Shown piece after piece: positions 57,516 through 64,000 of a stretch of DNA of 64,000 bases. Source of the stretch: JBBTSQ01 sp039795895. Its GTDB lineage: Bacteria > Patescibacteriota > Minisyncoccia > Phycocordibacterales > JBAYGS01. A program made the translations under genes and the position numbers. The stretch spans positions 1 through 64,000 of the forward strand of contig JBDKKW010000002.1 of NCBI GenBank assembly GCA_039795895.1, written 5' to 3'. The notes beneath the pieces are model-generated. The model was not told where the DNA came from. It saw nothing but the letters and a program-made list of their open reading frames with translations, and made no database searches. Numbering within the stretch: the first letter of the stretch is position 1; each line of letters opens with the position of its first letter.

Positions 57516-57611
57516 GCTACCAATTTTCTTCCAAATTGGGAAACATTTGGCCGACTTAGGTCGGATCACTTTGCCACTTTTCAATTTCTTGAAAGGTATG
57601 CAGGCGACCAT
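57498..57611 (-). CDS. Possible very short protein
   Basis: A 37-codon ORF, MVACIPFKKLKSG..., basic and ending just in the terminator stem. An alternative frame from ATG 57686 gives 43 codons. Neither has a clear Shine-Dalgarno sequence. Reported because the terminator shows that something is transcribed here. Confidence 0.3.
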   Translation of the reverse strand: MVACIPFKKLKSGKVIRPKSAKCFPIWKKIGSEKAQA

Positions 57612-57776
57612 GACGTAGCCCGCTCGAGTCTGTGTATTCACTGGACTTTGTCCCTTTGATTTCAAGTAGCTTCTGCCAACCAAACATCGACCGGTATGGT
57701 TGCGACTATTATCCTACCCGACCTGCACAGGAACCAGCGCAGGCTTAGTGTGATAACACCACTTCAATCTCAAAAA

Positions 57777-57837
57777 GAAAAAGAACCCACTCCACAGGCC
57801 GATAAGATTTCTTATCAGCTGTGGATTAGGTTCTTTT
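57777..57837. terminator. Long bulged hairpin
   Basis: Nested complementary parts: AAAAAGAACC/GGTTCTTTT, CCACAG/CTGTGG, GATAAG/CTTATC. It lies downstream of the zinc-ribbon gene on the minus strand. The interval 57838-57974 shows no gene. Confidence 0.6.
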
Positions 57838-57974
57838 CTTAAAAGGACTTCTCTTTTAGCTAATAATGACTCCTGCCGGACTGTGCGTTCCATGTGGATT
57901 TTCCACTAGGAACACCTTGATTTTCTCTCGTTCTAGTAATAAAGTCAAGTGAAACAAAATGTATCTGAGGAAAC

Positions 57975-58574
57975 CTACCATCTCGATCCAAACTGACCAC
58001 CTGCCACCGAGACCTTCCTACACAGCGCATCGTACCGCATCGCCCGCTTCGTTGGCTTTCCGGCATACTCCTGCCATCGAATCTCCATTGCAACATCTTC
58101 GAATTCCATGATCCTTTTAAACAAGGGCACAATACCGCGATAATTCATCTTCTGAGACAAGTAGCATAGACCAAGACACGTCCTACATCTGAAATTATCA
58201 CCATCCTGATACAGAATGCCTACTCGATGGTCACAAGATTGGCAAGCAAACCACTCACGCACACCCCCGTAGTGGCATTTGGTGGTCACGAGAGCAAATA
58301 CATCACAGCTATTCTTGGGCCCGCGATTTATGAGCTTAAAATACCAATCAAGCACGGCTGGATCCTTGACGAGCTTAAAACGGAGACCTTTATGATAAAA
58401 GCCTATCCGAGCAGTATAACCCGTTCTATCCAGAAATCCCTTCTTTTTGAACTCGGAGATATTGAGGGAAAGTCTCCCCTCCACCGTTCTGCGACCACCT
58501 CGAGGAACTGGTGCTAATCTTCGTGGTTCTATAGGGCCGAAATCATTAAGGATTTCCTCTTCTTGATTTTCCAT
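57975..58574 (-). CDS. Zinc-ribbon protein of the accessory region
   Basis: A 199-residue protein starting MENQEEEILNDFG. A four-cysteine zinc ribbon, ACQSCDHRVGILYQDGDNFRC then RTCLGLCYLSQ (shown in parts), sits at about residues 115-145. It is a pattern I associate with small hypothetical proteins in mobile regions. The rest is not recognised. Confidence 0.75.
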   Translation of the reverse strand: MENQEEEILNDFGPIEPRRLAPVPRGGRRTVEGRLSLNISEFKKKGFLDRTGYTARIGFYHKGLRFKLVKDPAVLDWYFKLINRGPKNSCDVFALVTTKCHYGGVREWFACQSCDHRVGILYQDGDNFRCRTCLGLCYLSQKMNYRGIVPLFKRIMEFEDVAMEIRWQEYAGKPTKRAMRYDALCRKVSVAGGQFGSRW

Positions 58575-58715
58575 ACATATTCTCAATTAACCCCTAAATT
58601 AGGCCTATTTATCAAGCTTTTTTGAATGAGTCCTACTTCGCTTCGTAATAGGCTCCCGAAGTCAATTTTACACCATTTCTTTACATTCATTTGCTATGCA
58701 ACAAAAGGCCTCACA

Positions 58716-58736
58716 TGGGCTGATTTTGACCCTTTT
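58716..58736 (+). repeat. 21-base direct repeat, left copy
   Basis: TGGGCTGATTTTGACCCTTT plus one more T. An identical copy lies at 61876-61896, about 3.2 kb on; the pair brackets the block 58763-61822. Confidence 0.85.
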
Positions 58737-58762
58737 AAACCTATCCTAAAACCCAACAAGGA

Positions 58763-59152
58763 CTACTCTTTCGGCAACTCTGGAAAGGTATTCTGATCCG
58801 GTTCAAATCCAGCTTCGACATCCAAAGCTTCGGTATCTACTCCTGAAGCCTCCAAAGAAGCTCGCATTCTGGTTCTCTCGGCACTCAGTGCAGTGAATTC
58901 TGCTTCAGTGAGCCAGCCTTGAGCCTTTGATGCAGTGCTGAGGGTTCGATTCTTTGCGGCCTCACTGAAAGCTCGAGTTGACTCAAGCCACTTTTTGCCA
59001 AGCCCGACATACGTCTTCTTAACACTCTCGAGTTGCTCTGGTGCAATCGGCAAAACTGGAGGTTCTATAGTGTCATTAGCCTCTCCCATCTCCTGAGGAG
59101 GTAGTTCTGGCGCAGATGGTTCACCACCGAATTCAAATCCAAATACTTTCAT
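58763..59152 (-). CDS. Hypothetical acidic protein
   Basis: A 129-residue acidic protein with a proline-rich first third (GGEPSAPELPPQEMGE), a helical middle and an acidic end. There is no membrane segment or known domain. The segment WLTEAEFTALSAERTRMRASLEASG faintly recalls a SHOCT-like helix pair. Confidence 0.6.
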   Translation of the reverse strand: MKVFGFEFGGEPSAPELPPQEMGEANDTIEPPVLPIAPEQLESVKKTYVGLGKKWLESTRAFSEAAKNRTLSTASKAQGWLTEAEFTALSAERTRMRASLEASGVDTEALDVEAGFEPDQNTFPELPKE

Positions 59153-59270
59153 GGGGTTGGTATAGCTTTAACAATAAGGAATATTGTACACCCCGCAAGA
59201 GGGCGGAGCAAACACAGACCTGCACGCCAAACTGGACAACCTCCGGCATATTTCGTGCTACACTATTTTC

Positions 59271-59504
59271 ATGAAAAAAGTATCGATTGAAATATTCGGC
59301 TGGTACGGAACATGTGCGATCGTCCTTGCCTATATTTTGAGTAGCTTCTCGGTGCTCTCCCCAACTTCTCTTACCTATCAAATCTTCAACGTGACTGGCG
59401 CACTGGGCATTGTAACAATCTCACTTCACAAGAAAGCATATCAACCAGCGATCCTGAATATCATTTGGTGCACCATTGCACTCGTTGCGATTGTTCGAAT
59501 GTAA
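59271..59504 (+). CDS. Small membrane protein, CBU_0592-like
   Basis: A 77-residue protein with three short membrane helices and the pattern IEIFGWYGTCAIVLAYILSSF...YQIFNVTGALGIV...NIIWCTIALVAI, which fits the CBU_0592 family of small integral membrane proteins of unknown role. It starts at MKKVSIE. It is followed by a terminator. Confidence 0.75.
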   Translation: MKKVSIEIFGWYGTCAIVLAYILSSFSVLSPTSLTYQIFNVTGALGIVTISLHKKAYQPAILNIIWCTIALVAIVRM

Positions 59505-59522
59505 GCTAGGCGCCTGTAAATT

Positions 59523-59553
59523 AAAATCGGAGACCCTTACCGAGTCTCCGATT
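59523..59553. terminator. Terminator between convergent genes
   Basis: AATCGGAGAC/GTCTCCGATT stem around CCTTACCGA. Confidence 0.8.
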
Positions 59554-59565
59554 GAGTTCTTATAA

Positions 59566-60075
59566 CTACCGCCCCGGGATCCTGACCCTAAGACTCAAGG
59601 TCTCGCCACAACCAGCGTTCTCACCGTAATGTGGGTCATCGAATTCTACGAAGCCCATTGATTTGAAGTGCTCAATGATTCGCTTGGACTTAGGACGCCC
59701 AAGCGTGACACTTTCAGCAAGATACACATACTGCTTGGGCGCGGAGCAAGACAGATGTTCGAGAAACAGTCTCATGGCTTCTTCGCCATAACGCTTTCCT
59801 CTCCTGCTCGGCACGATGCCGTAGTAACGAAGACGAAGCACATCTGTAAATTCGCCGTATTCAAACCATCCAATGATACCAATCGGCATATCATCTTCAT
59901 CGATCGAAAAAATCTCACCGAGAGACTCGCCTTCATACTCCTTCACGCCCCATTGTTCGTAGCTTTCTCGAGCCTGATGTTGAAGCGCGGTAACTTCCCA
60001 GATTTTGTTTAGTTCAGGATGACGATCAAAAAGTGTCTGATTCTCTGGTAGTAACAGTTTTTTAATTGTGACCAT
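59566..60075 (-). CDS. GNAT family N-acetyltransferase
   Basis: A 169-residue protein. The middle has PIGIIGWFEYGEFTDVLRLRYYGIVPSRRGKRYGEEAMRLFLEHL, where PSRRGKRYGEEA matches the acetyl-CoA-binding R/Q-x-x-G-x-G/A loop of GNAT enzymes. The substrate is unknown. It is 14 bases from the MFS gene on the same strand and likely in one operon. GGAG-like AAAGGAG lies before the ATG. Confidence 0.85.
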   Translation of the reverse strand: MVTIKKLLLPENQTLFDRHPELNKIWEVTALQHQARESYEQWGVKEYEGESLGEIFSIDEDDMPIGIIGWFEYGEFTDVLRLRYYGIVPSRRGKRYGEEAMRLFLEHLSCSAPKQYVYLAESVTLGRPKSKRIIEHFKSMGFVEFDDPHYGENAGCGETLSLRVRIPGR

Positions 60076-60088
60076 AAGGTACTCCTTT

Positions 60089-61297
60089 CTAGTGTGAAAT
60101 TACCATAATTTCATGAGTGTGCCTAGCCTTGTACCAAAAACACCCGACTGCGGTTACCAGAGTTATCGTCCCTAAAGTGAGAAAGGTGCTATACGTGCCA
60201 CCAATATCAGCGAGGAGACCTATGGTAATTGGCCCAACAATTGCTCCAATCTGTTCTGCACCAGCCATCAATCCCCCAACCTTTCCATAATTATCAGCAC
60301 GCGAAGCTTTGGTCACAAGGGCCTGTAATGCAAGTGTCAAACAAACAGTAAGGGTTCCCAAAATAAAGATACCGATAATCTGAAAAAGATACGTCTGAGC
60401 AAGCGACATTACTCCCAAGAGAACTGCGGTCACCAAAAGACTCACTGACACAAAAGTCCACTTCGATACCTTGTCGATATATGTTCCAAACCAAAATGCG
60501 AGAGTTGATGGAATAGCATAAATGACGGTGATGATGACGACATGACTGAGATCATTTGATTTGGTATACACAAAAAGTGGTAAGAAAAAAGTACCTAGTG
60601 GATCGACGCAAGCGACAAAAAATGTGAGAAAAGTCAGTGTCCATATTTCAGTTTTCCATTCGCGCATTCCACTGATTATTTTTAGCGGATTGAAAAAATA
60701 TGTTGATGTCTTATTTTTTCTAATAGGCACCTCATCTTGTGGGGCTCGTGACATTACGAAGTACGCAATGATGGCCGTCACAGATATACCAAGGAAAAGC
60801 CAGTAGATGGGGATGCGGGTAAGAAATGGAATACTCACAAGTGCAGCAATCATCCACGTGAGATTTGGCAGTGAATGAAGGTATCCAAACGTTTTTGAAA
60901 GATGATACTCCGACGCAAAACGTCTGAGATAGGTATCACCACCGATACTGTCACAGCACCATACAACACCATTGATTGCTCGGGCTAATACTATGAAAAA
61001 TGTCATTCCAAGCAAACCTGCTAGAAAATAACTGATACCAATGAGCGGATACAGAGCTAATGCAAAAAGAATAAGTTTCTTTGCGGGGATGCGATCACCG
61101 AGCATACTGACAAATGGCAATGCGAGTAGGAAGACGATGTCGTAAATCGACCGAAGAAGTCCCGCTTCCGTATAGTTGTGTAATAAAGAAAAAAGAAGAA
61201 CAGGAATCAGTGTCTCGCATAAGCCCCAGCCAAACCAACGGATACTGCGAGCGAGTGTAATCGTTTTGATACTTTTGGGAATGTGTGCTTGATCCAT
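60089..61297 (-). CDS. Major facilitator superfamily transporter
   Basis: A 402-residue protein with about twelve membrane helices. The cytoplasmic loop after helix 2 (GDRIPAKKLILFAL) matches the MFS G-x-x-x-D-R-x-G-R/K-K type signature. The substrate is unknown, perhaps a drug or metabolite exporter. It starts three bases after the isochorismatase-like gene. Confidence 0.85.
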   Translation of the reverse strand: MDQAHIPKSIKTITLARSIRWFGWGLCETLIPVLLFSLLHNYTEAGLLRSIYDIVFLLALPFVSMLGDRIPAKKLILFALALYPLIGISYFLAGLLGMTFFIVLARAINGVVWCCDSIGGDTYLRRFASEYHLSKTFGYLHSLPNLTWMIAALVSIPFLTRIPIYWLFLGISVTAIIAYFVMSRAPQDEVPIRKNKTSTYFFNPLKIISGMREWKTEIWTLTFLTFFVACVDPLGTFFLPLFVYTKSNDLSHVVIITVIYAIPSTLAFWFGTYIDKVSKWTFVSVSLLVTAVLLGVMSLAQTYLFQIIGIFILGTLTVCLTLALQALVTKASRADNYGKVGGLMAGAEQIGAIVGPITIGLLADIGGTYSTFLTLGTITLVTAVGCFWYKARHTHEIMVISH

Positions 61298-61300
61298 ATC

Positions 61301-61822
61301 TTAAAATGAATGATTGGTCATGCACAGTTCTCGAAGAATCTTTAAAGCTGCCTCTCGGTACGCTTCATTTTGACTTGAAGCTGTGCACTCTTCGAGAACG
61401 TAGGTAAAAAAGCCGAGGTCGAAAGATTCTTGTGCTGTAGCAAACACACAATCATTTGTATCAATGCCAACGATGTGAACCTCCTCAATGTTGTTATCTT
61501 TCAAAATTTTAAACAAATCCTTTTCTCCTTTAAAGGCAGATTTTGTTTTCTTGGTTACGAGTACCGCCCTTTCATTAAGAAGCTGTTTAATATCGTGAGT
61601 AGTCGGCACCAACGGAAATGTCCAATGTGTCTGCCTGTCCCACAAGGAGCCTTTTTCTGCCGAAAATATAGTCTCAACAATGAGATCATAGCCTCCTTTT
61701 TCGATAACCTCTTTGATATTTGGAACAATCCATCGGCTTGTATCATTCAAAAATCCTTCTTGTAAGTCGACAAGGATGAGAGATCTTCTCTTTTCTGGAT
61801 GTGGGGTGACGATACTAGACAT
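61301..61822 (-). CDS. Isochorismatase-like cysteine hydrolase
   Basis: A 173-residue protein with the catalytic triad of the superfamily: Asp in LILVDLQEGFL (about residue 19), Lys in VTKKTKSAF and Cys in GIDTNDCVFATA. Members include nicotinamidases and N-carbamoyl hydrolases. The first ATG that fits the family is MSSIVTPH. It heads an operon with the MFS and GNAT genes, which may serve one small-molecule pathway. Confidence 0.88.
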   Translation of the reverse strand: MSSIVTPHPEKRRSLILVDLQEGFLNDTSRWIVPNIKEVIEKGGYDLIVETIFSAEKGSLWDRQTHWTFPLVPTTHDIKQLLNERAVLVTKKTKSAFKGEKDLFKILKDNNIEEVHIVGIDTNDCVFATAQESFDLGFFTYVLEECTASSQNEAYREAALKILRELCMTNHSF

Positions 61823-61875
61823 ACCCAAAGTATACCAAAGATACGTGTGACACAACTAACCTAAACAACCCCATC

Positions 61876-61896
61876 TGGGCTGATTTTGACCCTTTT
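61876..61896 (+). repeat. 21-base direct repeat, right copy
   Basis: Identical to 58716-58736; flanking bases differ. Confidence 0.85.
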
Positions 61897-62007
61897 GAGC
61901 ACGTGTTTAGATCAAGATATGCCCAAGGAAATACCTGGGATGCTACTGATTCTTGAGTTCAAAGCATACGTTCTGACCTCGTGAATCATTCGGAGCAACC
62001 CACATAA

Positions 62008-62036
62008 AACAGTGTCCTTTGGGGACGCTGTTTTTT
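62008..62036 (+). terminator. Intrinsic terminator without an obvious gene
   Basis: AACAGTGTCC/GGGGACGCTGTT with loop TTT, then TTTTT. It implies a transcript in 61900-62036, but no ORF is seen there. Confidence 0.8.
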
Positions 62037-62040
62037 GCTG

Positions 62041-62260
62041 ATGTTGCTCCGCGGAGCAAGCCGACTAATCGGCTTGCGTCTTGGGATCGAACAGTGGAGC
62101 AATGTTTTCTACCAAGAAAAACGGGCGAGCTGATACCCAGACTTTGCTGAGTGACGACGAAGCAAAAGTCACGGGCGATACCAATAAAACATGGAGCACT
62201 ATTTTAGTCCATGCTTCCCAACGAATTTTTAGAGGCAGTAGAACAGGTCACTTAATAATG
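62041..62260 (+). repeat. Third tRNA-derived non-coding element
   Basis: Contains CTTGGGATCGAAC, the inverse of the tRNA-Asn T arm, then GTGGAGCAATG, and after about 45 bases the hairpin GACTTTGCT/AGCAAAAGTC with loop GAGTGACGACGA (62149-62160). The tRNA-Glu element has the same order: inverse T arm, GGAGCAgAATG, then the same loop on a different stem. No gene lies in 61823-62380. Confidence 0.55.
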
Positions 62261-62380
62261 TACGTAAATTAATAAACCTCACGTCACCATTGATAGACCT
62301 CTGGCGTTGTGCTACCGTTAAAACAGTAGTTCTTTAAACCGCATGGAGAAGTAATACCCGTGCACAATCCTGGAGAAAAT

Positions 62381-63172
62381 ATGCCAACTATTACGGACAG
62401 CCAAGTGGTGATTGATCAGATCAATGCAGATGGAATATTGTACCTAAAAAGCCGTCTGTCGTGGGAACCAGTAATACCCGATATCCGTCCCCGCAGTGAC
62501 GACACTCCAGAGACAGCATTGATTGATGCATACCTGGAAAGCCGTAATGATTTCAAAGAACGGTTGCGTACACTTATGCGAGAATTGCTCACAGAGCTGT
62601 GTCAAAGTAGGCATTCTGGTACCGAACCCTGGGCCGGACTTCTCTTTCCTCTCATCGCTGGAACACGGATGGAAGGAGTGGAAGACTTGCTCGTGGACCT
62701 GCTCGATCGAGAAATCTCACGCCTCCCAAGCAAAAATCGCTGGCTACGCCGATTCCAAAAGCTTGCGCCTTGGCGTAAGTCTGACTGGTGGAGACTGCCT
62801 GGCCCATACAAGGACTCACTACTGTTGGAACTAACAGTAGCACTGCGGGCCGTAGAAAAAGTGCCCAAAGCCCGCTGGATTCCACTTCTCGAGGATCCCC
62901 ATACAGCCGGGGCAGCGTTCGGAGCAATCACCGAGGCAGACACTACAATAGGTCTAGTGCATTTCCACACCCTAATGGAGACAGCATTAAAGTGGCCCGA
63001 GGAAACTCCTTTGTGTATGTGTATTTGGTGCTTCATAAGCGCGTCGGGTCAACAAGGAAGAGGTGGCAATCCAGCCCTCGCACTCTTGGATCGGGCAGGT
63101 AGCGTAAAAGCCCGGACATTGGTAATGAAGGAGCTTCGGACAATACCGTCAGCCGCCCATCTGATTCCCTAG
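62381..63172 (+). CDS. Hypothetical protein (orphan gene)
   Basis: A 263-residue soluble protein of unknown function, starting MPTITDSQVV with GGAG six bases before the ATG; an in-frame GTG lies seven codons earlier. It is helical and rich in Leu and Arg, which recalls helical-repeat proteins but shows no clear repeat. A strong terminator follows. Confidence 0.7.
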   Translation: MPTITDSQVVIDQINADGILYLKSRLSWEPVIPDIRPRSDDTPETALIDAYLESRNDFKERLRTLMRELLTELCQSRHSGTEPWAGLLFPLIAGTRMEGVEDLLVDLLDREISRLPSKNRWLRRFQKLAPWRKSDWWRLPGPYKDSLLLELTVALRAVEKVPKARWIPLLEDPHTAGAAFGAITEADTTIGLVHFHTLMETALKWPEETPLCMCIWCFISASGQQGRGGNPALALLDRAGSVKARTLVMKELRTIPSAAHLIP

Positions 63173-63200
63173 CCTTCTTAAAATTGACGGAAAGTAACAT

Positions 63201-63232
63201 CCCCGCCGTGCGCAAGCCGGCGGGGTCTTTAT
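63201..63232 (+). terminator. Intrinsic terminator
   Basis: CCCCGCC/GGCGGGG stem followed by TCTTTATTTT. Confidence 0.85.
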
Positions 63233-63358
63233 TTTACAAAACACGTTCTGACGTCCTGGATTATTTAGAGCAGTTATTGACAGTATAATCAAACTGTGAT
63301 AAATTATCTTCAGATATTAGTGGACCCTCAACAATCAGCAACGAAAGGAACCATACGT

Positions 63359-63541
63359 ATGAATCCCATTGTTCTTCACGCCATCAAGGTCATCCTCAGT
63401 CTTTTCACCCTTATTGGTGTCGCCAGCATCATTGTCGGTACCACCAACTGGCTCCGCAAAGAGGGTGTTTTCGGAGGAGTCCCCCTTGGTTTGGCTGGAC
63501 TCATAATCGGCCTTGGGGGGTTATTCCTGATCACTCGTTAG
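63359..63541 (+). CDS. Small two-helix membrane protein
   Basis: A 60-residue protein with two membrane helices (VILSLFTLIGVASIIVGTT and LGLAGLIIGLGGLFLIT) joined by a short charged loop. GAAAGGA lies before the ATG. TTGACA (63277-63282) and TAAATT at 18 spacing may be its promoter. No function can be assigned. Confidence 0.65.
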   Translation: MNPIVLHAIKVILSLFTLIGVASIIVGTTNWLRKEGVFGGVPLGLAGLIIGLGGLFLITR

Positions 63542-63575
63542 TAGACCCCACTGACTTAGAATGCCCGCTCAACAA

Positions 63576-63617
63576 CCGCCTCTCGCAAGTGTCATCTTGT
63601 GGGGCGTTTTTTTATTA
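63576..63617 (+). terminator. Intrinsic terminator
   Basis: CGCCTCTCGCAAG/CTTGTGGGGCG imperfect stem followed by TTTTTTT. Confidence 0.65.
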
Positions 63618-63684
63618 CACAAAGCTCCAATAAGAAGTAGCTAAATAAAAAAATACCACAGTTTGCACTGTAGTATTTGGGATA

Positions 63685-63927
63685 TTATCCCCTAAGCACT
63701 GCCCGCCAAAAGATAATCACGAGCGCAAGAACAGTGGCCAGGGCACATATCGTTGCCACAAAAGCAAAGATCTTCATCACAACAGACATCCATTTCTTGC
63801 GTAACTCCTCTGTCTTGCCACTCTTTTCCCACCGTATACCAAACACCGCTGTGAGAATACCCGAAACCAAGGCGCCAATGAACCACCAATGAATATTACC
63901 GCTGACGAAGTTGACAAATGTGCTCAT
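63685..63927 (-). CDS. Small two-helix membrane protein
   Basis: An 80-residue protein with membrane helices at about residues 14-30 (WFIGALVSGILTAVFGI) and 52-72 (IFAFVATICALATVLALVIIF), with a basic loop (RWEKSGKTEELRKKW) between them. AAAGGA precedes the ATG. No family is recognised. Confidence 0.65.
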   Translation of the reverse strand: MSTFVNFVSGNIHWWFIGALVSGILTAVFGIRWEKSGKTEELRKKWMSVVMKIFAFVATICALATVLALVIIFWRAVLRG

Positions 63928-64000
63928 TTTTTTCCTTTATTGCAGTTTTTTTTACCAAACATTTCCGTTTCAGATATTAATATTAAATATAATCTTTGTC

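Noticed and set aside
62081..62093. Right attachment site of the tRNA-Asn element
   Set aside because: The 13-base match to the tRNA-Asn T arm is in inverse orientation, whereas an attachment repeat should be direct. It is better explained as part of the tRNA-derived element.
1..64000. CRISPR array
   Set aside because: No set of regularly spaced identical repeats of 20-40 bases was seen; the only regular periodicity is the 7-base tandem type.

Overview
The window looks like a chromosome segment of an ultra-small Patescibacteria/CPR bacterium, most likely of the Parcubacteria lineage. The reasons are: compact cell-envelope clusters (mraZ-rsmH-ftsL-ftsI-murF and mreB-mreC-mreD-mrdA); a class I lysyl-tRNA synthetase; prolyl-tRNA synthetase, UvrC and PriA that are short or degenerate; no biosynthetic operons; and many orphan genes of 60-290 codons. 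The lineage is an inference from gene content, because no rRNA gene is present.

Layout. 1-2700: start of an HD-domain gene, tRNA-Glu with an odd tRNA-derived tail, a ParB-like gene and a divergent RNase P RNA candidate. 2734-8179: division/peptidoglycan cluster on the minus strand. 8300-10150: orphan genes. 10154-17786: lysS, greA, the rod-shape operon and proS. 17920-24250: rseP, frr and zwf among orphan genes. 24344-26900: two tRNA-Ala genes, then a retron-like reverse transcriptase locus with an HTH gene, a small ORF and a 450-base structured non-coding region. 26963-33850: ddl, uvrC, uvrA, two promoter/terminator-bounded small RNA candidates and orphan genes. 34101-45371: a second mreB, an HTH-MurA fusion, priA, def, fmt, cyclophilin, hpf and a DUF167 gene, interleaved with orphan genes. 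45456-50933: two SPFH-like paralogues, a deoxyribosyltransferase-like gene and a 948-residue protein with a SLOG-like C-terminus. 51073-63927: an accessory region beginning at tRNA-Asn, with a large serine recombinase whose 3' end runs into the tRNA, then a winged-helix regulator, SHOCT protein, secreted HNH protein, DUF4238 protein, an acetyltransferase/MFS/isochorismatase group and small membrane proteins.

Four patterns run through the window. (1) Housekeeping genes almost all lack a Shine-Dalgarno sequence, whereas orphan genes carry a strong one (AGAAAGG type), often a recognisable -35/-10 promoter, and their own hairpin terminator. (2) Degenerate 7-nt tandem repeats, often exactly four units, lie next to start or stop codons and also inside murF and uvrC. 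(3) A family of about 125-base hairpin elements has a conserved core but different, still complementary outer stems, and abuts stop codons in fixed orientation. (4) tRNA-derived non-coding elements follow tRNA-Glu and tRNA-Ala(UGC) and recur near 62.1 kb. The retron-like locus and these structured element families are the strongest candidates for undescribed biology.
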